Shown piece by piece: positions 43,545 through 55,011 of a DNA stretch of 64,000 nt. Position 1 is the stretch's first letter, and the number at the start of each line of letters is the position of its first letter. The DNA is taken from contig NZ_FZNR01000002.1 in the NCBI RefSeq assembly GCF_900188005.1, forward strand, positions 496,001 to 560,000. Reading direction: 5' to 3'. This DNA is from Actinoplanes regularis. Lineage in GTDB: Bacteria > Actinomycetota > Actinomycetes > Mycobacteriales > Micromonosporaceae. Made by a program: the position numbers and the translations under genes. The notes below the pieces were generated by a model that ran no database searches, had not been told where the DNA came from, and was given only the letters and a program-made list of their open reading frames with translations.

Positions 43545-44977
43545 CCGGCGGACGGGCCCACAAGGGAGCCGAGCTGGTGCACGCGCAGGGTGTTGGTGGA
43601 ACCGGGCGCGTTCGGCGGGGAACCGGCCACGACGACCACGTAGTCGCCGGGCTTGGCCAGGCCGAGACCGAGCATCTTGGCGTCCACCTGACGGAACATG
43701 TCGTCGGTGTGCTCGACGAAGTCGGTCAGGAAGGTCTCCACACCCCAGCTCAGCGCCAGGGTGTTGCGGACCTCGGGGACCGGGGTGAACGCGTAGAGCG
43801 GCAGGTCGCAGTGCAGCCGGGCGAGACGGCGCACGGTGTCACCGGTCTGCGAGAACGCGACCAGCGCCTTGGCGCCGATGTTCCGGGCGATCTGCGAGGC
43901 GGCGATGGTCAGCGCGCCACCGTGCGTCTTCGGGTCGTGCTGCAGGCGCGGGACGCCGAACTGCCCGTTCTCGGTGGTGCTGACAATCTTGGCCATCGTG
44001 CTGACCGTGAGCACCGGGTACTTACCGACGGAGGTCTCGCCGGAGAGCATCACCGCGTCGGCGCCGTCGAGCACCGCGTTCGCGACGTCGGACGCCTCGG
44101 CGCGGGTCGGCCGCGAGTTCTCGATCATCGAGTCGAGCATCTGGGTGGCGACGATGACTGGCTTGGCGTTCTCCCGGCACAGCTGCACGGCGCGCTTCTG
44201 CACCAGCGGGACCTGGTCCAGCGGGAGCTCGACGCCCAGGTCACCGCGGGCGACCATGACGCCGTCGAAGGCCAGGACGATCGCCTCGAGGTGGGTGACC
44301 GCCTCCGGCTTCTCCACCTTGGCGATGACCGGGACGCGGCGACCCTCCTCGTCCATCACCTGGTGGACGAGCTTGATGTCCTCCGGCGAGCGGACGAAGG
44401 AGAGCGCGACCAGGTCGACGCCGAGCTTGAGCGCGAAACGCAGGTCCTCCTCGTCCTTCTCGCTCATGGCCGGGACGCTGACCGCGACGTTGGGCAGCGA
44501 GACACCCTTGTTGTTGCTGACCGGGCCGCCCTCGGTGACCAGGACCTGGATGTCGTTACCCTCGACGGCGGTCACCTCGACCGCGACCTTGCCGTCGTCG
44601 ATCAGCAGGCGGTCACCGACCTTCACCTCCTGCGGCAGCTTCGTGTAGGTGCAGGAGACCCGCTCCCGGGTGCCTACGATCTCGTCGCCGGTGATGACCA
44701 CCCGGTCGCCGGTCTCCCAGCGGTGCGGGCCGTCGGCGAACTTGCCCAGCCGGATCTTCGGGCCCTGCAGGTCGGCGAGGATCGCGACCGCGCGTCCGGC
44801 CTCATCGGCGGCGGCACGGACCAGCTCGTACATCTCCCGGTGGTTCTCCCGGGTGTCGTGGCTGAAGTTCATCCGGGCCACGTTCATGCCCGCCTCAACC
44901 AGGCCGAGCATCCGCTCAGGAGACTTGGTTGCGGGGCCCATCGTGCAGACGATCTTTACGCGGCGTGTCACGGCCAT
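43541..44977 (-). CDS. pyk: Pyruvate kinase
   Basis: 478 residues. Catalyses phosphoenolpyruvate plus ADP to pyruvate plus ATP. Motifs: VKIVCTMGPATKSPE, MNVARMNFSHD, the active-site IAKVEKPEAVTHLEAI, MVARGDLGVELPLDQVP, and the ATQMLDSMI segment. A C-terminal allosteric domain is present. ATG at 44977 begins MAVTRRVKIV. The tesB gene follows by overlap. Confidence 0.97.
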   Translation of the reverse strand: MAVTRRVKIVCTMGPATKSPERMLGLVEAGMNVARMNFSHDTRENHREMYELVRAAADEAGRAVAILADLQGPKIRLGKFADGPHRWETGDRVVITGDEIVGTRERVSCTYTKLPQEVKVGDRLLIDDGKVAVEVTAVEGNDIQVLVTEGGPVSNNKGVSLPNVAVSVPAMSEKDEEDLRFALKLGVDLVALSFVRSPEDIKLVHQVMDEEGRRVPVIAKVEKPEAVTHLEAIVLAFDGVMVARGDLGVELPLDQVPLVQKRAVQLCRENAKPVIVATQMLDSMIENSRPTRAEASDVANAVLDGADAVMLSGETSVGKYPVLTVSTMAKIVSTTENGQFGVPRLQHDPKTHGGALTIAASQIARNIGAKALVAFSQTGDTVRRLARLHCDLPLYAFTPVPEVRNTLALSWGVETFLTDFVEHTDDMFRQVDAKMLGLGLAKPGDYVVVVAGSPPNAPGSTNTLRVHQLGSLVGPSAG

Positions 44978-45201
44978 CAGGCTAATCCTTCTCCTGGGGC
45001 GGCTCGGCGGCCGACCCCCGTCCTCGGCATGAACTGCGGGTGTCGACGGCGAGCTCAACCGGAGGAAATCACGGGTTCGCTGCGTCGTCCGCGGGCTTCA
45101 ACGACCGCCGGACCAGCTTAACGGTCGCCTCGCTGCGACCGCCGCCACATGCCGCAAGACCTTCGCCGGTACGCCGAAGACGGCGCTGACCAGCACGGAA
45201 A

Positions 45202-45235
45202 GGGGCCCGTCACCCCCATTCGGGTGACGGGCCCC
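45202..45235 (-). terminator. gltD terminator
   Basis: GGGGCCCGTCACCC (45202-45215) and its exact complement (45222-45235), loop CCATTC, 13 bp after the gltD stop codon; TTTCC follows on the minus strand. Confidence 0.88.
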
Positions 45236-45248
45236 AATGAACGTTCAC

Positions 45249-46718
45249 TCAAACGGTGAGCGGTTCCTGGTCCGGGCGGACCGGCGCGGGCAGCTCGCCC
45301 GCCGCACCCAGGTAGTCGTGGATCGCTGCGGCCGCGGACCGGCCCTCGGCGATCGCCCAGACGATCAGCGACGCGCCCTTGTGCATGTCACCGGCGACGA
45401 AGACGCCCTCGGCGTCGGTCTGCCAGCCGCTGTCCGCGTCCAGCACGTTGCGCCGGTTGCGGGTCAGGCCGAACTGCGCCAGCAGCGGCTGGTCCTCCGT
45501 GCCCTCGAAGCCGATCGCCAGCAGCACCAGGTCGGCGCGCAGCTCACGCTCCGAGCCCGGCACGACGGTGACCGTGCGGACCCCGTCGACCCGCTGCACC
45601 GAGACGTCGGCCAGCCGGATCGCGACCAGGTTGCCGTTCCCGTCGCCGACGAACTCCTGCACGGCCACGCCGAAGACGCGGTCGCCACCCTCCTCGTGCG
45701 CGGCGTAGTTGCGCAGGATCATCGGCCAGGTCGGCCACGGGTCCTTCAGACCGGTCCGGTTCTCGGGCGGCAGCGGGTACTGGTCGAGCTGCGTGACCGA
45801 GGCGGCGCCCTGGCGGTGCGCGACGCCGAGGCAGTCTGCCCCGGTGTCGCCGCCGCCGATGATCACCACGTGCTTGCCCTTGGCGTCGATCGGCGTGGTC
45901 TCCTGCAGGCCGGCCACGATCCGGTTGGCCGGGACGAGGTGATCCATCGCCAGGTGGACACCGTTCAGGTGCCGGCCCGGGGTCTCCAGGGTGTCCCGGC
46001 CGGCCAGCGCGCCCGCGGCGAGCAGCACCGCGTCGTACCGTTCCCGCAGGTCGTCGGCGGTGATGTCGACACCGACCTCGACCCCGGGCTGGAACTCCAC
46101 GCCCTCGGAGGCCATCTGCTCGAGCCGCGCGTCGATCACGTGCTTCTCGATCTTGAAGTCCGGGATGCCGTACCGGAGCAGGCCGCCGATCCGGTCGTCA
46201 CGCTCGTAGACGGTGACCGCGTGGCCGGCTCGCGCCAGCTGCTGGGCGGCGGCCAGACCGGCCGGGCCGGAACCGACCACCGCGATCGACCTGCCCGACG
46301 CCACCGGCGCGGGCTGCGGCACCAGACCCCGCCCGAAGGCGTGGTTGGCGATCTCCACCTCGACCTGCTTGATGGTCACCGGGTCGTCGGCGATACCCAG
46401 CACGCAGGCCGCCTCGCACGGCGCCGGGCAGAGCCGGCCGGTGAACTCCGGGAAGTTGTTGGTGGCGTGCAGCGACTCCGCCGCCGTCTCCCAGCTCCCG
46501 GTGCGGACCAGGTCGTTCCAGTCCGGGATGCGGTTGCCCAGCGGGCAGCCGTCGTGACAGAACGGGATGCCGCAGTCCATGCAACGGGTCGCCTGGTCCC
46601 GGATCAGCTCCTCGCCCGCCGGCGGGTAGACCTCTTTCCAGTCCATGATCCGCACCGGGACGGGACGCCGCTTGGGCAGCTGCCGCTCGTAGCGAAGGAA
46701 ACCGTTCGGATCAGGCAC
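45249..46718 (-). CDS. gltD: Glutamate synthase, small subunit
   Basis: 489 residues. NADPH-oxidising flavoprotein subunit. The N-terminal Cys-rich region ([20 protein letters not shown] and [12 protein letters not shown]) binds two 4Fe-4S clusters; FAD and NADPH sites follow at [18 protein letters not shown] and [13 protein letters not shown]. The start overlaps the gltB stop by 8 bp. Confidence 0.97.
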   Translation of the reverse strand: MPDPNGFLRYERQLPKRRPVPVRIMDWKEVYPPAGEELIRDQATRCMDCGIPFCHDGCPLGNRIPDWNDLVRTGSWETAAESLHATNNFPEFTGRLCPAPCEAACVLGIADDPVTIKQVEVEIANHAFGRGLVPQPAPVASGRSIAVVGSGPAGLAAAQQLARAGHAVTVYERDDRIGGLLRYGIPDFKIEKHVIDARLEQMASEGVEFQPGVEVGVDITADDLRERYDAVLLAAGALAGRDTLETPGRHLNGVHLAMDHLVPANRIVAGLQETTPIDAKGKHVVIIGGGDTGADCLGVAHRQGAASVTQLDQYPLPPENRTGLKDPWPTWPMILRNYAAHEEGGDRVFGVAVQEFVGDGNGNLVAIRLADVSVQRVDGVRTVTVVPGSERELRADLVLLAIGFEGTEDQPLLAQFGLTRNRRNVLDADSGWQTDAEGVFVAGDMHKGASLIVWAIAEGRSAAAAIHDYLGAAGELPAPVRPDQEPLTV

Positions 46719-49700
46719 TGGTGACCCCCATGACCGCCTCGTCCACGTTGCGACCGGCGGCTTCGGCGGTCCTGATCAGCTCCATAACGCGCTTGTAGTC
46801 ACGCGGCACCACGGCGGTGAAGCGCTCGACCGCGGCCGGCCAGTCCTTCAGCAGCCGCTCGGCGACCGCCGACTCGGTCTCCGCGTGGTGCTTCTCCACC
46901 AGCGAACGCAGCAGGCCGCGCTCCTCGTCGGTGAGCGGCGCCAGGTCGACCAGCTCCGGGTTCACCAGATCCTGGTTCAGCTCGAGCACGAACGCCTTGC
47001 CGCCGCTCATGCCGGCGGCGAAGTTGCGCCCGGTCGGGCCGAGCACCACGACAGTGCCACCGGTCATGTACTCGCAACCGTGGTCACCGACGCCCTCGAC
47101 GACCGCGACACCGCCCGAGTTGCGGACCGCGAACCGCTCGCCGACCCGGCCACGCAGGAACAGCTCGCCCGCGGTCGCGCCGTACAGGATGGTGTTGCCG
47201 GCGATCGTGTTCTCCTCGGCGACGAACGACGCGTCCTCGGCCGGCCGCACGATCACCCGGCCGCCTGAGAGGCCCTTGGCGACGTAGTCGTTGGTGTCGC
47301 CGATCAGCCGCAGGGTGACGCCGCGCGGCAGGAACGCCCCGAACGACTGGCCACCGGTGCCCCGGAGGGTGAACTCGATGGTGTCGTCGGGCAGGCCGTT
47401 GCCGCCGTACCGCCGGCTGACCTCGCCGCCCAGCATCGCGCCGACGCTGCGCTGGTCGTTACGGGTGGTCACGGTCGCGCGCACCGGGGTGCCCTTGATC
47501 AGGGCCGGCTGCGCGAGCGCGATCAGCTCGTTGTCGAGCGCCTTCTCCAGGCCGTGGTCCTGGGCCACCACGCCGCGGCGGGACGCGCCCTCGGGCAGCT
47601 CGGGAACGTAGAGCACCGGCGACAGGTCGAGACCCTTGGCCTTCCAGTGGTCGATCGCCTCGACCACGTTCAGCACCTCGGCGTGGCCGATCGCCTCCTC
47701 GATGCTGCGGAAGCCCAGCTCGGCCAGGAGCTCGCGGACCTCCTCGGCGAGGAAGAGGAAGAAGTTCTCGACGAACTCCGGCTTGCCGGTGAACCGCTCG
47801 CGCAGCACCGGGTTCTGCGTGGCGATGCCGACCGGGCAGGTGTCCAGGTGGCAGACGCGCATCATGATGCAGCCGGAGACGATCAGCGGCGCGGTCGCGA
47901 AGCCGAACTCCTCGGCGCCGAGCAGGGCCGCGATCACCACGTCCCGGCCGGTCTTGAGCTGGCCGTCGACCTGCACGGTGACCCGGTCCCGCAGCTTGTT
48001 CAGCAGCAGCGTCTGCTGCGCCTCGGCCAGGCCCAGCTCCCACGGGGTGCCGGCGTGCTTGAGCGAGTTCAGCGGGGACGCGCCGGTGCCGCCGTCGTGG
48101 CCGGAGATCAGGATGACGTCGGCCTTCAGCTTGGCCACACCGGCCGCCACCGTGCCCACACCGATCTCGGAGACCAGCTTGACGTGCACCCGGGAGGCCG
48201 GGTTGACCATCTTGAGGTCGTGGACCAGCTGCGCCAGGTCCTCGATCGAGTAGATGTCGTGGTGCGGCGGCGGCGAGATCAGGCCGACGCCCGGAGTGGC
48301 GTGCCGGGTCTTGGCGATCCACGGCCACACCTTGTTGCCGGGCAGCTGGCCGCCCTCGCCGGGCTTCGCGCCCTGCGCCATCTTGATCTGCAGGTCGTCC
48401 GCGTTCACCAGGTATTCGCTGGTGACGCCGAAGCGGCCGGAGGCGATCTGCTTGACCGCGGAGCGGCGCTCCGGGTCGTACAGCCGCTCGACGTCCTCGC
48501 CGCCCTCACCGGTGTTCGACTTGCCGCCGATCCGGTTCATCGCGATCGCCAGGGTCTCGTGCGACTCGGCGGAGATCGAGCCGTAGCTCATCGCGCCGGT
48601 GGCGAACCGCTTGACGATCTCGCTGGCCGGCTCGACCTCGTCGATCGAGACCGGGGCGCGGTCGCTATCGAAGCGGAACAGGCCACGCAGCGAACCGGCC
48701 TGGCCGGCCAGCTCGTCGACCTTCTCGGTGTAGCGCTTGAAGACGTCGTACTGCTTGCTGCGGGTCGCGTGCTGCAGCAGGAAGACGGTCTCCGGGTTGA
48801 ACAGGTGGATCTCACCCTCGCGGCGCCACTGGTACTCGCCGCCGACCTCGAGCCGGCGGTGCGTCCGCTCGGCCTGGTTCGCCGGGTACGCCTTCTCGTG
48901 CCGCGCCTTGACCTCGGCGTGGATCCCGGCCAGCCCGACGCCGCCGATCCGGCCCGAGGTGCCCGCGAAGTACCGCTGGAGCAGCTTGTTGTCCAGGCCG
49001 ACGGCCTCGAACACCTGCGCGCCGCAGTACGAGGACACCGTGGAGATGCCCATCTTCGACATGATCTTCAGGACGCCCTTGCCGAGCGCCTTGACGTAGT
49101 TGCGGACCGCCTTGCGCGGGTCGATGCCGACCAGCACGCCGGTGGCGATCAGGTCGTCCACGCTCTCGAACGCCAGGTACGGGTTGACCGCCGCCGCGCC
49201 GAAGCCGATCAGCACCGCCGCGTGGTGCACCTCGCGGCAGTCGCCCGACTCCACCACCAGGGCCACCTGGGTGCGGGTCTGCTCGCGCACCAGGTGCTGG
49301 TGCACCGCGGCGGTGAGCAGCAGCGACGGGATCGGCGCCAGGTCCGCGTTGGAGTCCCGGTCGGAGAGCACGAGGATGCGCACCCCGTCCTCGATCGCCT
49401 CGGACACGTGCCGGCAGATCTGGGTGAGCCGCGCCTTGATCCCCGCGGCACCGTCACGCAGCGGGTAGAGCCCGGAGACCCGGACCGCCTTGAAGCCCGG
49501 CAGGTCGCCGTCCTCGTCGATGGAGAGGATCTTGGCCAGCTCGTCGTTGTCGATCACCGGGTACGGCATGGCGATCTGCCGGCAGCTCACCGGTCCCGGG
49601 TCCAGCAGGTTGCCCTCCGGACCGATCGTCATCGCGAGGCTGGTGACCAGCTCTTCCCGGATGGCGTCCAGCGGCGGGTTGGTGACCTGGGCGAACAGCT

Positions 49701-51264
49701 GGTGGAAGTAGTCGAAGAGCAGCCGCGGGCGGGTGGAGAGCGGCGAGATCGGGGTGTCCGTGCCCATCGAGCCGAGCGGCTCGGCACCGCTCCGCGCCAT
49801 CGGCGCGACCAGAATCTTCAGCTCTTCCTCGGTGTAGCCGAATACCTGTTGGCGACGGAGCACCGAGTCGTGGGTGTAGATCACGTGCTCACGCGGGGGC
49901 AGGTCGGCGAGCTCGATGAGGCCGGCGTGCAGCCACTCGGTGTAGGGCTCGGCGGCGGCCAGCTCGGCCTTGATCTCGTCGTCGTGCGCGATCCGCCCGG
50001 CAGCGGTGTCGACGAGGAACATCTTGCCCGGCTGCAGGCGGCCCTTGGCGACCACCTCGGCCGGGTCCAGGTCGATGACGCCGGCCTCGGAGCCGAGCAC
50101 GACCAGGCCGTCGCGGGTGTGCCACCAGCGGCCGGGGCGCAGGCCGTTGCGGTCCAGCACCGCGCCGATGACCGTGCCGTCGGTGAAGGCGACCGAGGCG
50201 GGGCCGTCCCACGGCTCCATCAGGCTGGCGTGGAAGCGGTAGAAGGCGCGCCGAGCCGGGTCCATGACCGGGTCGTTCTCCCACGCTTCCGGGATCATCA
50301 TCAGCATCGCGTGCGGCAGGCTGCGACCGGCCAGGTGCAGCAGCTCCAGCACCTCGTCGAAGCTGGCCGAGTCGGAGGCCTCCGGCGAGTTGATCGGGAA
50401 CAGCCGCTTGAGGTTGCCGGGGATGTTCCTGGTCGCCAGCAGCGCCTCGCGGGCCGCCATCCAGTTCTTGTTGCCACGGATGGTGTTGATCTCGCCGTTG
50501 TGCGCGATCAGCCGGTACGGGTGCGCCAGCGGCCACGACGGGAACGTGTTCGTCGAGAACCGGGAGTGCACCAGGGCGATGGCGCTCGCGACGCGCTCGT
50601 CGGAGAGCTCCGGGAAGAACTCCGGCAGCTGCTCGGGCGTGAGCATGCCCTTGTACGTGATGGTCCGCGCGGAGAGCGAGGGGAAGTACGCGGCGACACC
50701 GCGCTGCGCGGTCTCCCGCTCCGCCTGCTTGCGGATGCAGAACGCCACCCGGTCCAGCTCGATGCCGGACAACCGCTCACCGGCCCGGCCGGCGGGCGAG
50801 TCGACGAGCCGGTGCGCGGCCAGGAAGACCTGGCGGATCGCCGGGCGCGCGTCCTCGGCGGTGGCGCCCAGGCCGGCCGGGTTCACCGGGACGTCGCGCC
50901 AGCCGAGCAGGTCGCCGCCCTCGACCAGGGCGTACTTCTCGAAGACCTTGATCGCGCGGGCGGCGTCGTCGGGATCGGTCGGCAGGAAGACCAGACCGGT
51001 CGCGTAGTGGCCCGCCGGCGGAAGGTCGAAGTCGGTGATCGCGCGGTAGTACTCGTCCGGGATCTGAACCATGATCCCGGCGCCGTCGCCGGTGTTCTGC
51101 TCGGCGCCACGCGCGCCCCGGTGGTCCAGGCGGATGAGCGCCGACAGGCCCTTTGCCACCACGTCGTGGCTACGACGGCCATGAATGTCGGCAACAAAGG
51201 CCACGCCACAGGCGTCACGTTCGTACGCCGGGTTGTACAACCCCTGGGGGTGCGGATATGCCAC
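46711..51264 (-). CDS. gltB: Glutamate synthase, large subunit
   Basis: 1517 residues. Converts glutamine plus 2-oxoglutarate to two glutamates. An 18-residue propeptide precedes the Ntn nucleophile Cys19 ([11 protein letters not shown]). The synthase domain carries the FMN-binding [11 protein letters not shown] segment and the 3Fe-4S motif [15 protein letters not shown]; the C-terminal beta-helix has repeated G-x-V-x-V patterns. GTG at 51264 follows AGGAGG. Cotranscribed with gltD. Confidence 0.97.
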   Translation of the reverse strand: MAYPHPQGLYNPAYERDACGVAFVADIHGRRSHDVVAKGLSALIRLDHRGARGAEQNTGDGAGIMVQIPDEYYRAITDFDLPPAGHYATGLVFLPTDPDDAARAIKVFEKYALVEGGDLLGWRDVPVNPAGLGATAEDARPAIRQVFLAAHRLVDSPAGRAGERLSGIELDRVAFCIRKQAERETAQRGVAAYFPSLSARTITYKGMLTPEQLPEFFPELSDERVASAIALVHSRFSTNTFPSWPLAHPYRLIAHNGEINTIRGNKNWMAAREALLATRNIPGNLKRLFPINSPEASDSASFDEVLELLHLAGRSLPHAMLMMIPEAWENDPVMDPARRAFYRFHASLMEPWDGPASVAFTDGTVIGAVLDRNGLRPGRWWHTRDGLVVLGSEAGVIDLDPAEVVAKGRLQPGKMFLVDTAAGRIAHDDEIKAELAAAEPYTEWLHAGLIELADLPPREHVIYTHDSVLRRQQVFGYTEEELKILVAPMARSGAEPLGSMGTDTPISPLSTRPRLLFDYFHQLFAQVTNPPLDAIREELVTSLAMTIGPEGNLLDPGPVSCRQIAMPYPVIDNDELAKILSIDEDGDLPGFKAVRVSGLYPLRDGAAGIKARLTQICRHVSEAIEDGVRILVLSDRDSNADLAPIPSLLLTAAVHQHLVREQTRTQVALVVESGDCREVHHAAVLIGFGAAAVNPYLAFESVDDLIATGVLVGIDPRKAVRNYVKALGKGVLKIMSKMGISTVSSYCGAQVFEAVGLDNKLLQRYFAGTSGRIGGVGLAGIHAEVKARHEKAYPANQAERTHRRLEVGGEYQWRREGEIHLFNPETVFLLQHATRSKQYDVFKRYTEKVDELAGQAGSLRGLFRFDSDRAPVSIDEVEPASEIVKRFATGAMSYGSISAESHETLAIAMNRIGGKSNTGEGGEDVERLYDPERRSAVKQIASGRFGVTSEYLVNADDLQIKMAQGAKPGEGGQLPGNKVWPWIAKTRHATPGVGLISPPPHHDIYSIEDLAQLVHDLKMVNPASRVHVKLVSEIGVGTVAAGVAKLKADVILISGHDGGTGASPLNSLKHAGTPWELGLAEAQQTLLLNKLRDRVTVQVDGQLKTGRDVVIAALLGAEEFGFATAPLIVSGCIMMRVCHLDTCPVGIATQNPVLRERFTGKPEFVENFFLFLAEEVRELLAELGFRSIEEAIGHAEVLNVVEAIDHWKAKGLDLSPVLYVPELPEGASRRGVVAQDHGLEKALDNELIALAQPALIKGTPVRATVTTRNDQRSVGAMLGGEVSRRYGGNGLPDDTIEFTLRGTGGQSFGAFLPRGVTLRLIGDTNDYVAKGLSGGRVIVRPAEDASFVAEENTIAGNTILYGATAGELFLRGRVGERFAVRNSGGVAVVEGVGDHGCEYMTGGTVVVLGPTGRNFAAGMSGGKAFVLELNQDLVNPELVDLAPLTDEERGLLRSLVEKHHAETESAVAERLLKDWPAAVERFTAVVPRDYKRVMELIRTAEAAGRNVDEAVMGVTSA

Positions 51265-51324
51265 CGGGCCTCCTGTCGTCTCTGGTGTTTCGGATCAAGG
51301 TCGGGACGACGTCGGCCCTGCAAA

Positions 51325-51349
51325 GTCTCTTGAGTCTACGTTAAGAGAC
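51325..51349. promoter_or_regulatory. Dyad upstream of gltB
   Basis: GTCTCTT (51325-51331) and AAGAGAC (51343-51349) form a perfect 7-bp inverted repeat with an 11-bp gap; TAGACT, a -10-like hexamer on the minus strand, lies in the gap. Suggests a repressor or activator site for gltBD; it does not match the GlnR box I know. Confidence 0.4.
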
Positions 51350-51454
51350 ACTGATCTCCGCCAGATGCGGATTGATCACACCTAGCCCCGGAGAACGGCT
51401 TTGTGTGGACGAACTGAATAGCACAGCCGTACCGGCGACCGGTAGTCTCGCTCG

Positions 51455-52333
51455 ATGGCAGGAGCGGATTCCGACTACTTCGACCGACTCGAACAGTTCT
51501 ACGACGCTTTGCCCCGGCCATGGGCCCGGATCGAGGAGATCGGTTCGCTGGTGCTCTTCGTCCGTGAAGGCGACGGCTGGCCTTACTATGCCCGTCCCCG
51601 GCCCGGCTCACGCACCCCTTCCGCGGCGGACCTCACCCAGGCCCGGGCGCGCCAGCGTGAGCTGGGCGTTCCGGAGGCCTTCGAGTGGGTGCACGAGACC
51701 ACTCCGGACCTGCTCGCGGTGGCCCGCTCGGCCGGCCTGGAAGTGCTGCTCGCGCCGCTGCTGCGCCTCGATCCGCAGGCCCTGGTCCCGGACCTGCCGG
51801 TGCTCGGCGCGACGATCCGGGCCCTCGATCCGGACTCCCCCGGCTTCCCCTCCGACCTGGTCGCGTCCCGGGCGGTGGCACGGCTCGCGTTCGCCAGCCC
51901 GGCCTACCGCTCACCACTGGCGATAGCCGAGGAATCCCTGATCATCGAGGGTGCGGGGCCGTCCGAGCGGAACGCCGCGACGAGCGTCGAGCTGAGCGAC
52001 GAGGCGGTCGCGTCGGCCCGCGCGATGCTGGCCGGCGGGGACTACCGGAGCGTGGTGGTGGAGTCGCCGGAGGAGGGCATCGTGGCCACCGGGACCAGTC
52101 AGCGGGTCGGTGACGTGGCCGAGATCGCCGGGGTGGCGACCCTCCCGTCCGCGCGGGGCCGGGGATACGCGTCGCAGCTCACGGCCGTGCTCGCCCGGGA
52201 CCTGCTGAACCGCGGCGCGCGGCTGATCTTCCTGACCGCCGGGGACGACGACGTGGCCCGGCTGTACACCAAGGTCGGGTTCCGCCGGATCGGCACGGCC
52301 TGTGTCGCCGAACCGGCCGCCGTGCCGCTCTGA
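51455..52333 (+). CDS. GNAT-family acetyltransferase
   Basis: 292 residues. The C-terminal third is a GNAT domain with acetyl-CoA motif ATLPSARGRGYASQLTAVLA and LIFLTAGDDDVARLYTKVGFRR. The N-terminal half is a second, degenerate domain, as in two-domain actinobacterial GNATs. ATG at 51455; divergent from gltB. Substrate unknown. Confidence 0.88.
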   Translation: MAGADSDYFDRLEQFYDALPRPWARIEEIGSLVLFVREGDGWPYYARPRPGSRTPSAADLTQARARQRELGVPEAFEWVHETTPDLLAVARSAGLEVLLAPLLRLDPQALVPDLPVLGATIRALDPDSPGFPSDLVASRAVARLAFASPAYRSPLAIAEESLIIEGAGPSERNAATSVELSDEAVASARAMLAGGDYRSVVVESPEEGIVATGTSQRVGDVAEIAGVATLPSARGRGYASQLTAVLARDLLNRGARLIFLTAGDDDVARLYTKVGFRRIGTACVAEPAAVPL

Positions 52334-52634
52334 CGCTCCCGGGGCGGGCGGGTGCGAATCGCTCACACTTCCCAACATCTGGTACGGCCGAGAGGTCGAA
52401 GCCACTTTCCGGTGCCATCGGGCGGGGCACGGGCGAGGATTTAATCACAGAGTAGCCACGTGTATCGGGCGCGTGAAATCGCCGTGAAGTCCCTATCTGT
52501 CCCATGATACGGACGGCCGAACATGATGACCATGACCACGGGGCTCGGCCGAGAGGCCTGCGGGCGGGAGACGTAGGTCGTACCGGAAAAGGATGGAAGC
52601 GGAAGCGGATCGCCTGCCGGGACCACCGCGGGAT
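52334..52634. other. Convergent gap with no recognised element
   Basis: 300 bp between the GNAT and FAD monooxygenase genes. It includes a short AT-richer stretch (GATTTAATCACAGAGTAG) and two copies of GGCCGAGAGG (52386 and 52545). No gene, terminator or tandem array is clear, unlike most other convergent gaps here. Confidence 0.4.
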
Positions 52635-53822
52635 CTACTCGGGCGGGGACCAGTCCGAGGCGGCGTGCAGCCGTCCCAGGATGCGGGGACGCATGTGGTT
52701 GAGGGCCGCGTCGCGGGCCCGCAGCGCGAGCCGGCCGCGGGCCTGGACCACCGCGGACATCCGGCGGTTCTGCCGGACCACCGTCGTGATGCGCGGCTGG
52801 CGCAGCCGCGTATAACCCTCGAGCGCGCCGGTCAGCGCGGTTCCGGGGGCCGCGTCGGCGAAGAGCGAGCGCAGCGTGGCGGCGTCCTCGAAGGCCAGGC
52901 AGCCACCCTGTCCGAGGTGGTGCGGCATGGCGTGGGCGGCGTCGCCGATCAGCACAACCCCGCCGGGGCCGGAGGGGAACGCGTACGTCCGGGGCAGCGG
53001 CCGCAGCTCGCGGACGCCCTGCGGGACGAGTTCCTCGGGGCGGGTCAGCGACAGCAGCTCACCGACCGGCTCGTGCCAGCCGGCGAACCAGCGTTTCAGC
53101 AGCGCCAGCTGGGTGGCGGCGGATTCCGGGCGGGCCGCGCCGACCGCGGTGGCCACCCAGTAGACACCGCCCTTGCCGGCCGCGTGCGCACCGAGCGGGA
53201 TGGCGACGAACCGGTAGCCGGCGCCGAGCGTCTCGCCGCCCAGCACCTGGCCCTCGGCGGGCCGGGGAAAGCGATAACCGGGGATCACGGCCTCCCAGGC
53301 GGCGAAGCCGGAGCCGACCGCGACCGATTCGGGGACCAGCGCCGCCCGGATCCGGCTGTCGATGCCGTCCGCGGCGACCAGCAGGTCCGCCTCGATCAGG
53401 GTGCGGCCGTCGCCGACCGCGGGACGCTCCCGCCGGCCGGTGCGGACCGTGGTCACCTCGAAGCCGGTGCGGACCTCGGTGTCACCGAGGCCCGCGACCA
53501 GCGCGTCGTACAGATCCTCCAGGTGGACGACGGCCGGGGCGGGGCCGGTCGCGCCTGTCCGGGAGCGGGGCGGGACCAGCCACTGGCCGTCCGGGCGGCG
53601 GACCCCGCCGTCCGGCAGCGGGGAGGCGATCGCCGACCAGCCGCCGTCCGGGTCCAGCGAGTCCAGGGCCCGGCAGCCGTTGGGCCAGAGGACCATGGCG
53701 GTGGGCGCGGCGGCGATCCGTTCGGCACGCTCCAGGAGCGTGACCCGCCAACCGGTCCGGGCGAGCGCACCGGCCGCGGCCAGACCGGACATCCCCGCAC
53801 CGACCACCACGGCCGTACGCAT
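52635..53822 (-). CDS. FAD-dependent monooxygenase (PHBH-like)
   Basis: 395 residues. FAD motifs of the aromatic hydroxylase class: VVVGAGMSGLAAAGALAR at the N-terminus, VAADGIDSRIRAAL (DG motif) and LIGDAAHAMPHHLGQGG (GD motif). Such enzymes hydroxylate aromatic or polyketide substrates with NAD(P)H and oxygen. It precedes nothing obviously catabolic; lgt lies 26 bp upstream on the same strand. Substrate unknown. Confidence 0.9.
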   Translation of the reverse strand: MRTAVVVGAGMSGLAAAGALARTGWRVTLLERAERIAAAPTAMVLWPNGCRALDSLDPDGGWSAIASPLPDGGVRRPDGQWLVPPRSRTGATGPAPAVVHLEDLYDALVAGLGDTEVRTGFEVTTVRTGRRERPAVGDGRTLIEADLLVAADGIDSRIRAALVPESVAVGSGFAAWEAVIPGYRFPRPAEGQVLGGETLGAGYRFVAIPLGAHAAGKGGVYWVATAVGAARPESAATQLALLKRWFAGWHEPVGELLSLTRPEELVPQGVRELRPLPRTYAFPSGPGGVVLIGDAAHAMPHHLGQGGCLAFEDAATLRSLFADAAPGTALTGALEGYTRLRQPRITTVVRQNRRMSAVVQARGRLALRARDAALNHMRPRILGRLHAASDWSPPE

Positions 53823-53848
53823 CGCCGCTCGCCCTCCGGACTCGCCCG

Positions 53849-54961
53849 TCAGCGGTCGGCGACGGGCCGGTCGACGGCCTCGTCGTCGGCCGCGGCGGCC
53901 GGCTTCTCCTCCGGCGTTTCGGAGACCGCCGGCAACTCAGGCGCCTCCAGCGTCCCGGACGCGGCCGGCGTCTCGGGCGGGAGCACGCCGGTCTGCTGGT
54001 ACGCCAGGAACCGCTCCTCGCTGACCACCTGGTACGCCACCGGCGTCTTGACCGGCTCGCCACCCTCGGAGACGTCCACCTGCCCGATGCCGGACGCCTC
54101 CGGCGCGGTGTCCGGCGCGTCGACCGGCACGACGTAGGCCCGTGGGCCACGCATGACGACGAAGTAGATCGCCGCGCCCAGGAACACCACGATCGAGGTG
54201 AACACGTTGAGCCGGACGCCGAAGAAGTGGCTGGCGGTGTCGGTGCGGAGCATCTCGATCCAGCAGCGGCCGACCGTGTACGCCATCACATACAGCGCGA
54301 ACGCCCGCCCGCGGCCGAACTTGAACTTCCGGTCCAGCAGCCAGACCAGGCCGGCCACCCCGAGGTCCCAGATCGCCTCGTAGAGGAAGGTGGGGTGGAA
54401 CAGGTCCGGAAGGGTCAGCGGTTCGCCGTCGACCGTCGCGGCGTGGCCCGGGTCGGCCGAGTCCATCGTGTGGATCTGCAGGCCCCAGGGCAGCGTGGTG
54501 GCCTTGCCGTACAGCTCGTTGTTGAACCAGTTGCCGAACCGGCCGATCGCCTGCGCGACCGGCAGGGCGGGGGCGAGCGAGTCGGCGAAGACGCTCAGCG
54601 GCAGGCCGATCTGCCGGGCCGCGATCCACGCGCCGAGCGCGCCACCGGCCACCGCGCCCCAGATGCCGAGGCCGCCCTCCCAGATGTAGAGGGCCCGGAT
54701 CGGGTCACCACCGGAACCGAAGTAGTCCTGCGGCGAGGTGATCAAGTGGTAGACGCGGGCACCGATGATGCCGAACGGGACCGCCCACACCACCATGTCC
54801 AGCGACACCCAGGGCGCCACGCCCCGGTGGCGCAGCCGCTGCTCCATGAGAAGGGTCGCGACGACCATGCCGACGATGATGCAGAGCGCGTAGGCCCGGA
54901 TCGGGAACGGGCCCAGGTGCCACACCGACGTGGTGGGACTGGGGATGAGGGCGTAGTTCAC
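53849..54961 (-). CDS. lgt: Prolipoprotein diacylglyceryl transferase
   Basis: 370 residues. Seven-helix membrane enzyme that adds diacylglycerol to lipobox Cys. Motifs: YIWEGGLGIWGAVAGG and the signature GRFGNWFNNELYG. A C-terminal acidic, Pro/Glu-rich extension of about 90 residues is typical of actinobacterial Lgt. GTG at 54961 (VNYALIPSP) is chosen because the helix one topology then fits; the frame is open upstream. It should process the lipoproteins at 13359, 32427 and 33696. Confidence 0.95.
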   Translation of the reverse strand: MNYALIPSPTTSVWHLGPFPIRAYALCIIVGMVVATLLMEQRLRHRGVAPWVSLDMVVWAVPFGIIGARVYHLITSPQDYFGSGGDPIRALYIWEGGLGIWGAVAGGALGAWIAARQIGLPLSVFADSLAPALPVAQAIGRFGNWFNNELYGKATTLPWGLQIHTMDSADPGHAATVDGEPLTLPDLFHPTFLYEAIWDLGVAGLVWLLDRKFKFGRGRAFALYVMAYTVGRCWIEMLRTDTASHFFGVRLNVFTSIVVFLGAAIYFVVMRGPRAYVVPVDAPDTAPEASGIGQVDVSEGGEPVKTPVAYQVVSEERFLAYQQTGVLPPETPAASGTLEAPELPAVSETPEEKPAAAADDEAVDRPVADR

Positions 54962-55011
54962 GGGTGCACACGCTACCGCCGAGCAGCCCGTTGGCAATGC
55001 CCAGGTTCGGC

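Noticed and set aside
51265..51454. GlnR box upstream of gltB
   Set aside because: I looked for the GTnAC-n6-GaAAC pattern and found no acceptable match.
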